36,253 nt of DNA, taken from an uncultured Bacteroidales bacterium. Its GTDB lineage: Bacteria > Bacteroidota > Bacteroidia > Bacteroidales > Paludibacteraceae. Positions 9,570 to 16,862 of the stretch are shown here, piece after piece. Location of the stretch: the NCBI GenBank assembly GCA_946404495.1, contig CAMJDT010000027.1:1-36253 (forward strand), in the 5' to 3' direction. The notes under the pieces were generated by a model, which saw only the letters and a program-made list of their open reading frames with translations, searched no databases and was not told the origin of the DNA. The position numbers and the translations under genes are program-made. How positions within the stretch are numbered: the first letter of the stretch is position 1; each line of letters opens with the position of its first letter.

Positions 9570-9595
9570 CGGAGTAACAAAGCATAAAAGATAAT

Positions 9596-11119
9596 ATGAT
9601 TACTTTTCTGATAGCCTTAGTAGCCCTGGTGGTAGGCTTTGTGCTGTACGGCACGCTGGTGGAGAAGATCTTCGGCATCGAACCCGAACGTAAGACGCCG
9701 GCGCTAACCCAAACGGACGGCGTGGACTATGTGCCGATGAAACCCTGGCGCATCTTCCTCGTCCAGTTCCTCAATATCGCAGGTCTCGGACCGATCTTTG
9801 GTGCAATAATGGGAATATTTTACGGTCCTGCGGCCTTCCTCTGGATCGTGTTCGGAACGATCTTTGCCGGAGGTGTACACGACTTCATGTCGGGTATGAT
9901 GAGTCTTCGTCAGAACGGTGCCTCGCTGCCCGAACTGGTAGGCTCGCAACTCGGCGGCGGCGTGAAGACGCTGCTACGTGTGTTCACGCCGATCTTGCTG
10001 ACGCTGCTCACCACCACTTTTCTCTCCGGTCCCGCGGCGCTGCTGCAGGGTCTGTGCGAACTGCCCTCAGTCTTCGTGCAGGGACATATGATGCCGGTCA
10101 TGTGGGTCGCTATCATCTTCCTCTACTATATCTTCGCCACGGTGCTGCCGGTGGATAAACTCATCGGTCGTTTCTATCCGCTCTTTGGCGCGATACTGCT
10201 CTTTATGGGGGTAGGAATCATGATTGTGATGTTAGGATGGCACGCGGGTGAGATGCCCGAACTGACCGATGGACTCCACAACCGTCAGACCAACGGTCTG
10301 CCGCTCTTTCCGATGATGTTCGTCTCGATCGCGTGCGGTGCCGTATCCGGCTTCCACGCTACGCAGTCGCCGCTCATGGCGCGCTGTATAACCAACGAGC
10401 GTCAGGGTCGCTGGATCTTCTACGGAGCGATGGTCTGCGAGGGTATACTGGCACTCATCTGGGCTGCCGGAGCCGGCACTTTCTTCGCCGACCCTGAGAA
10501 CGGCGTCTATGGCATCGACGGCCTGCAGGCGTTTGCTGCGGCGCATAAGGGCGAGAACATCGCTGCGCTGGTGGTGGATCGTCTGTCGCGTTCGTGGCTC
10601 GGCACGGTAGGTGGTATACTGGCCATCGTCGGCGTGATTGCCGCACCCGTGACCTCGGGCGATACCGCCCTGCGTTCCGCACGACTCATCGCCGCCGATA
10701 TCTTCAACCTGCCGCAGAAGAAGATACTCAACCGCTTCATCATCGCAATCCCGCTCTTCCTTTGCGTGTTCGGATTGCTGTTCGTGGACTTCAACGTCGT
10801 GTGGCGTTACTTCGCCTGGACCAACCAGACGATGGCCGTCTTTACTCTCTGGGCAGCGACGCTTTTCCTCTATAAGCAGGAGTGGAAACTGGAGAGTGGA
10901 AGGTTAGAAAAAAAGAGATACCCGTTTGGATATCTCATTACGCTCGTACCGGCCTTGTTTATGACAATGGTCTCGATGTCGTATATTCTAATCGCACCCG
11001 AAGGCTTGAGCCTGAGTGTAGAGCACCGTTGGATCGGTTATCTGATCGCCGGCCTCGTCACCTTAGGCTGCTTAGTAGGATTCGTCTGCGGACGGAAACG
11101 TACCCTCGCGAACGCTTGA
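9596..11119 (+). CDS. cstA: CstA-family carbon starvation / pyruvate-type transporter
   Basis: The 507-residue integral membrane protein carries many hydrophobic helices and the CstA signatures FLNIAGLGPIFGAIMGIFYG, GGVHDFMSGMMSLR and VIAAPVTSGDTALRSARL. E. coli CstA and BtsT, members of this family, import pyruvate, and CstA is also linked to peptide uptake. The protein is shorter than the E. coli forms (about 700 residues), as is usual for the short Bacteroidota version. Its position straight after pyruvate:ferredoxin oxidoreductase fits a pyruvate substrate, which is inference. Its 3' end overlaps the convergent panB gene by 48 bp. Confidence 0.9.
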   Translation: MITFLIALVALVVGFVLYGTLVEKIFGIEPERKTPALTQTDGVDYVPMKPWRIFLVQFLNIAGLGPIFGAIMGIFYGPAAFLWIVFGTIFAGGVHDFMSGMMSLRQNGASLPELVGSQLGGGVKTLLRVFTPILLTLLTTTFLSGPAALLQGLCELPSVFVQGHMMPVMWVAIIFLYYIFATVLPVDKLIGRFYPLFGAILLFMGVGIMIVMLGWHAGEMPELTDGLHNRQTNGLPLFPMMFVSIACGAVSGFHATQSPLMARCITNERQGRWIFYGAMVCEGILALIWAAGAGTFFADPENGVYGIDGLQAFAAAHKGENIAALVVDRLSRSWLGTVGGILAIVGVIAAPVTSGDTALRSARLIAADIFNLPQKKILNRFIIAIPLFLCVFGLLFVDFNVVWRYFAWTNQTMAVFTLWAATLFLYKQEWKLESGRLEKKRYPFGYLITLVPALFMTMVSMSYILIAPEGLSLSVEHRWIGYLIAGLVTLGCLVGFVCGRKRTLANA

Positions 11120-11887
11120 TACATACGTCTCGACAGCTTGCGTTACCGCTGAACCGAGTTCGGCAAAGCGGCGCAGGAACTTAGGCTTGAACCCCTGGTT
11201 CAGGCCTAACATGTCGTGTAGGACGAGTACCTGACCGTCACAGCCTGCGCCGGCTCCGATACCGATCGTGGGGCAGGATACGGCCTTGCTCACCTCCGTC
11301 GCCAGACGCGCGGGGATCTTCTCCAGTACAATCAGGAAACAGCCGGCCTCGTCCAGCAGCTTGGCATCGTGCATCAGCTTCGCGGCTTCCTTGTCTTCCT
11401 TGGCGCGGAGTCCGAATCCGCCGAACTGATTGACGCTCTGCGGGGTCAGTCCGAGGTGACCGCAGACGGGTATGCCCGCCTGTATCATATGCCTGATAGC
11501 AGGCAGTATCTCTTCCCCGCCTTCCAGTTTGACGGCGTCTGCACCGCTCTCCTTCAGTATACGGATCGCATTGCGCACGGCCTCCTCTTCGCTCACCTGA
11601 TAACTGCCGAAAGGCATATCGACGATGACCAGCGCATGCTTGGCGGCACGTACTACGCCCTTACTCAGAAAGATCATCTCATCTACCGTGATCGGTAGCG
11701 TATACTGGTTGCCGCACACGATATTGCTGGCGCTGTCGCCTACCAAGAGCGTATCCACACCGGCCGCATCCACGAGGGAGGCCAGGGTGTAGTCGTACGA
11801 GGTAAGCATCGTTATCTTTTCGCCCTCCTGCTTCATCTGTCTCAGGCGGGTCGTAGTCATTCTTGTACTCTGTGTATGTACACTCAT
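11072..11887 (-). CDS. panB: 3-methyl-2-oxobutanoate hydroxymethyltransferase
   Basis: The 271-residue product makes ketopantoate from alpha-ketoisovalerate using methylene-tetrahydrofolate, the first step of pantothenate and CoA synthesis. Family motifs are present: MLTSYDYTLASLVDAAGVDTLLVGDS, MPFGSYQVSEEEA, DAVKLEGG, GHLGLTPQS and PTIGIGAG. The C-terminus (EGTFPSADESY) is of normal length, so the 48-bp tail-to-tail overlap with cstA is genuine. A heptamer-repeat intergenic region separates it from the M23 peptidase gene upstream. I see no clear TAnnTTTG promoter there, so it may be the last gene of the upstream unit. Confidence 0.96.
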   Translation of the reverse strand: MSVHTQSTRMTTTRLRQMKQEGEKITMLTSYDYTLASLVDAAGVDTLLVGDSASNIVCGNQYTLPITVDEMIFLSKGVVRAAKHALVIVDMPFGSYQVSEEEAVRNAIRILKESGADAVKLEGGEEILPAIRHMIQAGIPVCGHLGLTPQSVNQFGGFGLRAKEDKEAAKLMHDAKLLDEAGCFLIVLEKIPARLATEVSKAVSCPTIGIGAGAGCDGQVLVLHDMLGLNQGFKPKFLRRFAELGSAVTQAVETYVSSVREGTFPSADESY

Positions 11888-12001
11888 CTTAATTTACAAT
11901 TTACGATTTACTATTTACGATGTACGATTTATGTACGATGGACCTTCGTCCTTTATTTCCTTCGTAAATCCTTCGTACCTCGTACATCGTCCTTCGTCCT
12001 T
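11888..12001. repeat. Heptamer-type intergenic repeat region
   Basis: This 114-bp gap between panB and the M23 peptidase gene consists almost wholly of short degenerate repeats. One half has a 7-bp period (TTTACAA, TTTACGA, TTTACTA, TTTACGA, TGTACGA). The other half has CCTTCGT and CGTACNTCGT variants, ending in TTTCAC units that run into the peptidase stop codon. No promoter or gene can be recognised in it. Confidence 0.7.
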
Positions 12002-13219
12002 TCACTTTTCACCTTTCAACTCTCCACGCATTACATTGACGATGCTATCGAACTCGGGGCGATAGGAGGCGGGAACGGGTTCCACGGGAGGTGACTCCAT
12101 CTTAAGCGGGTCAACGGGTGTGCCGTTTTTCCAAACGCGGAAGTCGAGGTGCGGGCCTGTGGAGGCACCGGTGGAACCTACGTAGCCGATGACCTGACCC
12201 TGCGACACGCGCGTGCCGACCGCTACGCCGCTGGCGAACTTCTGCAGGTGCAGGTAGGCGGTGGTATAGGTGGAGTTATGCTTGATCTTGAGCGTGTTAC
12301 CTCCGCCGCCTTTGTAGCCCTTCTCGATGACGACACCGTCACCAATGGATACGACCGGAGTGCCGGCGGGTGCGGCATAGTCCACACCCGTGTGCGGACG
12401 AACGGTCTTATAGATCGGGTGCTTGCGCGCGTAGGTGAAGTGCGACGAGATACGCTTGTAGTTAAGCGGAGCCTTGAGGAAGGCCTTGCGTAGCGACTTA
12501 CCATCTCCGTCGAAGTAACTGTGTACATCGCCGGCCTCGAAATAGAAGGCCTCCAGCCATTTGCGGCCGTGGTAGAACTGGGCGGCATAGATACGTCCGA
12601 TGCCTACGCGCGTGGTGTCCACGTACTGCTCGTCGTAATAGACGCGGATCGAGTCGCCCTTCTGCAGGCCGAAGAAATCGATGGTCCACGCGTATATCTC
12701 GCTCAGCTCCAACGCCAACTCGATCGGCAGGTCGTTGCCGACCATCGCATTCCATAGGCTCGATTCGATCACCGCCTCGGCGTGACGCGTCTCGGTGCGC
12801 AGCGGCTTCTCCTGCTTCTCTACATGGATGGAATCCGTCAGGTGCAGCACCACAGCACGACGGATGTCGGCTATGTAGACAAAGTAACAGAGCCTCTCCA
12901 CACCGGCGGTGTCCGCGCGATGGAATCCGAAGTACTCCTTACCCGGACGGATACTGCGTACGTCAAACTCCTTGCGGGGGATATTGGGTATACCGGCCAA
13001 CTGCTTGCGGTCCGCACCCAAGCGGCCAAGGATGCCGCCTAAGGTCTCGCCGTCCTTTACAAAACCGGTGTCTACGCGAAACGAATCCACCGGCAGCCCG
13101 TACTCGTAGCGTACCGGCTCGATTTCTTCTTCCGCGCTGCCCTCACCGTTTGCATTCTTATGGCAAGCTACCAAACCGATTGCCGCCAATAATATAATCA
13201 GATAACGCTCTAACTTCAT
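12002..13219 (-). CDS. M23 family murein endopeptidase (lipoprotein)
   Basis: A 405-residue MepM/Csd3-like protein that would cut peptidoglycan cross-links. The ATG at 13219 gives a lipoprotein signal ending LVAC (Cys19); an in-frame GTG at 13234 lies inside a tandem repeat and is less likely. An OapA/LysM-like N-terminal segment (VKDGETLGGILGRLG) precedes a second domain and the C-terminal LytM domain. Catalytic motifs there are HTGVD (His276, Asp280), YLHL (His324) and GPHLDFRV (His357). The usual H-x-H reads H-L-D here. The last residues, KGEK, are encoded by a TTTCACC-type repeat that also forms the end of the upstream glycosyltransferase. Confidence 0.9.
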   Translation of the reverse strand: MKLERYLIILLAAIGLVACHKNANGEGSAEEEIEPVRYEYGLPVDSFRVDTGFVKDGETLGGILGRLGADRKQLAGIPNIPRKEFDVRSIRPGKEYFGFHRADTAGVERLCYFVYIADIRRAVVLHLTDSIHVEKQEKPLRTETRHAEAVIESSLWNAMVGNDLPIELALELSEIYAWTIDFFGLQKGDSIRVYYDEQYVDTTRVGIGRIYAAQFYHGRKWLEAFYFEAGDVHSYFDGDGKSLRKAFLKAPLNYKRISSHFTYARKHPIYKTVRPHTGVDYAAPAGTPVVSIGDGVVIEKGYKGGGGNTLKIKHNSTYTTAYLHLQKFASGVAVGTRVSQGQVIGYVGSTGASTGPHLDFRVWKNGTPVDPLKMESPPVEPVPASYRPEFDSIVNVMRGELKGEK

Positions 13220-13220
13220 C

Positions 13221-13253
13221 CTTTCACCTTTCACCTTTCACTTTTCACCTTTC
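13221..13253. repeat. CTTTCAC heptamer tandem repeat
   Basis: Four complete 7-bp units (CTTTCAC three times, TTTTCAC once) and a partial fifth lie between two minus-strand genes. They contain the stop codon of the glycosyltransferase (13238-13240), the region upstream of the M23 peptidase ATG and an alternative GTG. On the coding strand they read GTGAAAG, which is purine-rich and could act as a ribosome-binding stretch. Confidence 0.8.
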
Positions 13254-13981
13254 TTTGGGTATTTCCTTGTCCACGAACTGAGTTTGAGTCGGATGACGCC
13301 CAGGAGGGCTTCGGAGAAGATACCGCCCGACATCTTACTGGTGCCGAGTACGCGGTTGACGAAGATGATCGGCACTTCCTTGATGACGAATCCGCACTTA
13401 TGCGCCGTGAACTTCATCTCGATCTGGAAGGCGTAGCCTTTGAAGCGAATCTTATCCAGCTCGATGGTCTCCAGCACCTGACGGCGGTAGCATACGAAGC
13501 CGGCCGTGGTGTCGCGGATCGATACACCGAGTACGGTGCGCACGTAGAAACTGGCGAAGTAACTCATCAGCACGCGTCCCATCGGCCAGTTGACCACGTT
13601 GACGCCGCTCACGTAGCGGCTACCGATCGCTACGTCGGCGCCCTGGTTGGCGCAAGCGTCGTAGAGCTTGAGTAGGTCGTTGGGGTTGTGCGAGAAGTCG
13701 GCATCCATCTCGCAGATATAGTCGTACTTATGCTCGATGGCCCACTTGAAGCCGCATATATAGGCCGTACCCAGACCTAACTTACCCTGACGCTCTACCA
13801 GGAACAGTTTGTCCTTGTACTTGTTGGCCATCAGATCCTTGACGATCGCGGCGGTGCCGTCCGGCGAACCGTCATCGATGATGAGCACGTGGAACTCCAG
13901 GGGCAGATTCATCACGGCCGTGATGATAGCCTCGATGTTCTCCTTTTCGTTGTAGGTGGGGATAATGACTAATCTCTCCAT
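13238..13981 (-). CDS. Polyprenol monophosphomannose synthase-like GT2 glycosyltransferase
   Basis: The 247-residue GT-A protein resembles dolichol/polyprenol-phosphate mannosyltransferase (DPM1), which moves a sugar from a nucleotide donor to a lipid phosphate. It has the PTYNEKENI start, VLIIDDGSPDGTA, EMDADFSHNP with the metal-binding Asp residues, and DTTAGFVCYRRQVLE. No transmembrane segment is present after the catalytic domain, as in the short DPM1 type. It follows the MBL hydrolase gene with a 1-bp gap and overlaps the heptamer repeats at its end, so it is co-transcribed with both neighbours. The exact sugar and lipid cannot be told from sequence. Confidence 0.92.
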   Translation of the reverse strand: MERLVIIPTYNEKENIEAIITAVMNLPLEFHVLIIDDGSPDGTAAIVKDLMANKYKDKLFLVERQGKLGLGTAYICGFKWAIEHKYDYICEMDADFSHNPNDLLKLYDACANQGADVAIGSRYVSGVNVVNWPMGRVLMSYFASFYVRTVLGVSIRDTTAGFVCYRRQVLETIELDKIRFKGYAFQIEMKFTAHKCGFVIKEVPIIFVNRVLGTSKMSGGIFSEALLGVIRLKLSSWTRKYPKKGEK

Positions 13982-13982
13982 A

Positions 13983-14816
13983 TTAGTATTCTGTTATAAT
14001 ATCGTTATCCAGTGTATAGATCGGACCGGGCGTTACGCGGTCCAGGGCTTTGAGGAAGAGATCCTGCCCGGGGATGATGTTGCCGTCCTCCAGTATCTCC
14101 GATACCGTTTGCAGGGCTACGTTGGGGTCGTTGTTCTCCTTACTGAGATGACAGAGAAAGACATTACGCAGGCCGTTGTGGAAGTTATCGCGCAGCAGCT
14201 GTCCGCAGGTGCGGTTGCTCTGATGCCCTTTGGGCGAGAGGATTCGCTCCTTGAGGTAGGTGGGGTAGGGACCGTTGAGCAACATCTGCTCGTCGTGGTT
14301 GGCCTCGATGACCAGATGATTGGCCGTACGCATATAGGCGCACATCTTGTCGTTGGGTTCACCGCAGTCGGTCGCAATCATGAATCGCTGGTCGCGGTAG
14401 TCGATCACGTAGCCTACGCAGTCCGTCGAGTCGTGCGAGATATGGAAGGTATTGATCGTGAAGTCAAACAGCTTCCACTCCGTCTCCGGCTCAAAGAATC
14501 GCCGCGACGTGCGCAGCTTCTCCATCACACCGTAGTTATGGTCGATACCCTCGTGGATCTCTTTGGTCGAATAGATCGGTATATGGATGCGCTCGCCGAG
14601 CGTACCTACCGCACGGATATGATCCGCGTGATCGTGCGTGACGAGCACTCCTATGATATTGTGAAAATCCAGTCCCATCTCCCTTAGGTTCCGCTGAATC
14701 GTGCGCGCACTGATGCCCGCGTCTATCAGTAGACCCGTGTGAGGCGTGCCAAGATAGTAGCAGTTACCGCTACTTCCACTGGCAAAACACCGAAATATGA
14801 GGCTGTTCAACTCCAT
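13983..14816 (-). CDS. WalJ/YycJ-like metallo-beta-lactamase fold hydrolase
   Basis: The 277-residue product has the family start RCFASGSSGNCYYLG, the zinc motif THDHADH (HxHxDH) and later His/Asp ligands (THFxISHDS-like TFHISHDSTDCVGY; ATDCGEP). This is the YycJ/WalJ branch, implicated in cell-wall-linked processes and DNA repair in Firmicutes and widespread in Bacteroidota. It has its own promoter 20-50 bp upstream and leads a unit with the glycosyltransferase and M23 peptidase, which would suit an envelope role (inference). Confidence 0.9.
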   Translation of the reverse strand: MELNSLIFRCFASGSSGNCYYLGTPHTGLLIDAGISARTIQRNLREMGLDFHNIIGVLVTHDHADHIRAVGTLGERIHIPIYSTKEIHEGIDHNYGVMEKLRTSRRFFEPETEWKLFDFTINTFHISHDSTDCVGYVIDYRDQRFMIATDCGEPNDKMCAYMRTANHLVIEANHDEQMLLNGPYPTYLKERILSPKGHQSNRTCGQLLRDNFHNGLRNVFLCHLSKENNDPNVALQTVSEILEDGNIIPGQDLFLKALDRVTPGPIYTLDNDIITEY

Positions 14817-14834
14817 CGTTCACAAATTAGCCTG

Positions 14835-14866
14835 CAAAGGTACAACTTTTTTTTGATATATGCAAG
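14835..14866 (-). promoter_or_regulatory. Promoter of the MBL-GT2-M23 unit
   Basis: On the minus strand CTTG (14866-14863) and TACCTTTG (14842-14835) are 20 bp apart. The spacer reads CATATATCAAAAAAAAGTTG, almost the same as at 3008, 24777 and 36088. The transcription start would lie about 15 bp before the ATG, so the leader is very short. The -33 box touches the preceding terminator stem. Confidence 0.85.
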
Positions 14867-14901
14867 AAAAATCGCAGATTTTTTTCACTTCTGCGATTTT
14901 T
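14867..14901 (-). terminator. Intrinsic terminator of the rlmH-nadD operon
   Basis: A perfect 12-bp stem (AAAAATCGCAGA at 14867-14878 with TCTGCGATTTTT at 14890-14901) has an 11-nt loop and ends in five T in the minus-strand direction. Its ascending arm is coding sequence: it contains the last codons of nadD, and the nadD stop codon lies at the loop. Confidence 0.85.
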
Positions 14902-15412
14902 CGTTATTCCTGATCTCCGTCGACGAGATATCGAAATACGGTGCGCCGGTGAGGTAGACGGGCGCGGGGTGTAAATCGGGATGAGCGGAGGCACCGCGGC
15001 GGGGATAGACCATTACGCGGAAGGTGTCGAGGATAAACTGATACTCGCGCCAACGGGTGAAGATCGAGAGGTTGTCCTCGCCGATGATGAGGGTGAACTC
15101 TCGGTCGGGGTAGGCCTTCTGCAGCTTTCTGAGCGTGTTAGCCGTGTAGTTGGGGCGGGGAAGACGGAACTCAAAGTCGCAGGCTACGAGGCGTTTGCCG
15201 GCCGGAAGATCCAGTCTCGCGATCGCCTCACGGACGCCTTGCAGCCGCACTTGTTCGTCGGCGAGGATAGATCGGTCCTTGAGCGGGTTATTGGGCGTCA
15301 CCATCAGCCATAGTTCGTCCAGGTCGGTGTTGCGCAATACCCACTCACACAGTCCCGTGTGACCGTAGTGCACGGGATTGAAACTGCCGCCATAGATGCC
15401 GGTCTTGATCAT
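14885..15412 (-). CDS. nadD: Nicotinate-nucleotide adenylyltransferase
   Basis: The 175-residue enzyme joins nicotinate mononucleotide and ATP to make NaAD in NAD synthesis. Nucleotidyltransferase motifs are GGSFNPVHYGH (9-19, the GSFNPxHxGH signature) and ISSTEIR near the C-terminus. It is a little shorter than most NadD proteins because it ends soon after ISSTEIR. Its ATG overlaps the gmk stop (ATGA), and the operon terminator begins inside its last codons. Confidence 0.95.
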   Translation of the reverse strand: MIKTGIYGGSFNPVHYGHTGLCEWVLRNTDLDELWLMVTPNNPLKDRSILADEQVRLQGVREAIARLDLPAGKRLVACDFEFRLPRPNYTANTLRKLQKAYPDREFTLIIGEDNLSIFTRWREYQFILDTFRVMVYPRRGASAHPDLHPAPVYLTGAPYFDISSTEIRNNEKSQK

Positions 15413-15969
15413 CCTTTCAGGCGGGACTCGATGATGTGGTCCAACTCAGCGGTCGCACGCTCCAGGCGGTCGTTGATGATGACGTAGTCAAACTGCGGTT
15501 TGTAACTCAGCTCCTCCTCGGCCTTGGCCAGTCGTTTCTCGATCATCTCGGGGCTGGTGTCGCCGCGTCCCTCCAGGCGTTTGCGCAGCGTCTCCAAGTC
15601 CGGCGGACAGATGAAGATAGCCGTAGCGTCGTCGCCGTAGAGGCGCTTGACGTTGACGCCGCCCTTGACGTCGATATCAAACAGCACGTGATGACCGTTT
15701 CCCTCGATGCGCTCGATCTCGCTCTTGAGGGTGCCGTAGTAGAGACCTTCGTACACCTGTTCGTGTTCCACGAAGGCGTCTTTGCTTAACAACTGCTTAA
15801 ACTCCTCCACGCTCATGAAATAGTACTCCCGTCCGTGCTGCTCCTGCCCGCGCGGGGGACGCGTCGTAGCGGAGATAGAGAGTTCGAAGGTGTCCTTAAA
15901 GGTAGCCAACAGATGGTTGACCATCGTTGATTTGCCCGAACCGCTCGGGGCTGAAAAGATAAATATCAT
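15409..15969 (-). CDS. gmk: Guanylate kinase
   Basis: The 186-residue enzyme phosphorylates GMP to GDP. It has the P-loop SAPSGSGKST (6-15), SATTRPPRGQEQHGREYYFMS for GMP binding, and the FDIDVKGGVNVK region. Length is normal. It overlaps yicC upstream and nadD downstream by 4 bp each (ATGA), so it is the fifth gene of the operon. Confidence 0.97.
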   Translation of the reverse strand: MIFIFSAPSGSGKSTMVNHLLATFKDTFELSISATTRPPRGQEQHGREYYFMSVEEFKQLLSKDAFVEHEQVYEGLYYGTLKSEIERIEGNGHHVLFDIDVKGGVNVKRLYGDDATAIFICPPDLETLRKRLEGRGDTSPEMIEKRLAKAEEELSYKPQFDYVIINDRLERATAELDHIIESRLKG

Positions 15970-16862
15970 AATACGTTCAGTACTTGTTCCTTGATTTGTT
16001 CGAGTATGTCTTTCATCTTGACCACGAGGATCTGCATCTCGCTCTGGTTGGATTTCGAACCGAGCGTATTGATCTCGCGTCCCATCTCTTGGGCAATGAA
16101 TCCGAGTTTCTTGCCTACGCCCGTTCCGTCGCCGTTCATGGTCTCACTAAAATAGGCGAGGTGGTTCCTTAGGCGCACCTTCTCCTCGGTGATATCCAGT
16201 TTCTCCAGGTAGTAAATCATCTCGGCCTCCAGGCGGTTTTGGTCCACGCGCTGTTTGGTCTCCTCGGCCAGTTTATCCAGGTTCTTCATCAGGTGCTGAC
16301 GAATCTTCTCCACGCGTCCTTTCTCGTAGGGTTCGACCTCGCCGAGCAGCGTCGCGATGCCGTCGAGTTTCTCGCGGAACATCGTCTCGAGCGCCTTGCC
16401 CTCCTGGATGCGGAAGTCGCGGAAGGCGTTGATGGCCTCCTCCACGGTGCGCATCACCTGCTCACGGTCTTCATCGCCGAAGGCGGCCTCCTCGTTCTTG
16501 ACGAGCACATCCGGCATGCGCAGTATTGCCGCCGTGAGATCGCTCGCCGGCAGACCGTTCTGTTGCTGCAGCTGCTTCAACTCACTCGCATAGTAGGCAA
16601 AAGCCTCACGGTTGATCGGCGTGAACACCGGCGTGCCGGTGGGGTGGGTGGGGTCCTCTAAGGTGAGTACCACGTCCACCTTACCGCGCTCCAGGCGCTG
16701 GTTGATGAGGCTGCGGATATCGTGCTCAAAGGCGCGCAACTCCGGCGCCGTACGCATATTCAGATCCATCGACTTGGAGTTCAGACTCCGTATCTCTACG
16801 ATCAGTTTTCGGTTTTCCAATTGGCTTTCGGCTTTGCCATAACCCGTCATTGAGAGGATCAT
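15966..16862 (-). CDS. yicC: YicC-family endoribonuclease
   Basis: The 298-residue protein begins MILSMTGYGKAE, the usual YicC start, and contains the IEIRSLNSKSMDLNMR-type N-terminal motif and the conserved C-terminus EMGREINTLGSKSNQ ... KMKDILEQIKEQVLNV. E. coli YicC is an RNase linked to small-RNA turnover. I chose the ATG at 16862 over an in-frame one at 16874 because it overlaps the mnmE stop as ATGA, as at the other junctions in this operon, and because the family starts there. The yicC-gmk pairing is widely conserved. Confidence 0.95.
   Translation of the reverse strand: MILSMTGYGKAESQLENRKLIVEIRSLNSKSMDLNMRTAPELRAFEHDIRSLINQRLERGKVDVVLTLEDPTHPTGTPVFTPINREAFAYYASELKQLQQQNGLPASDLTAAILRMPDVLVKNEEAAFGDEDREQVMRTVEEAINAFRDFRIQEGKALETMFREKLDGIATLLGEVEPYEKGRVEKIRQHLMKNLDKLAEETKQRVDQNRLEAEMIYYLEKLDITEEKVRLRNHLAYFSETMNGDGTGVGKKLGFIAQEMGREINTLGSKSNQSEMQILVVKMKDILEQIKEQVLNVL

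Noticed and set aside
5942..9580. Two very long open frames on the minus strand opposite nifJ (5942-8077 and 8114-9580)
   Set aside because: They mirror the strongly biased codons of nifJ, resemble no protein family, and lie fully antisense to an unmistakable gene.
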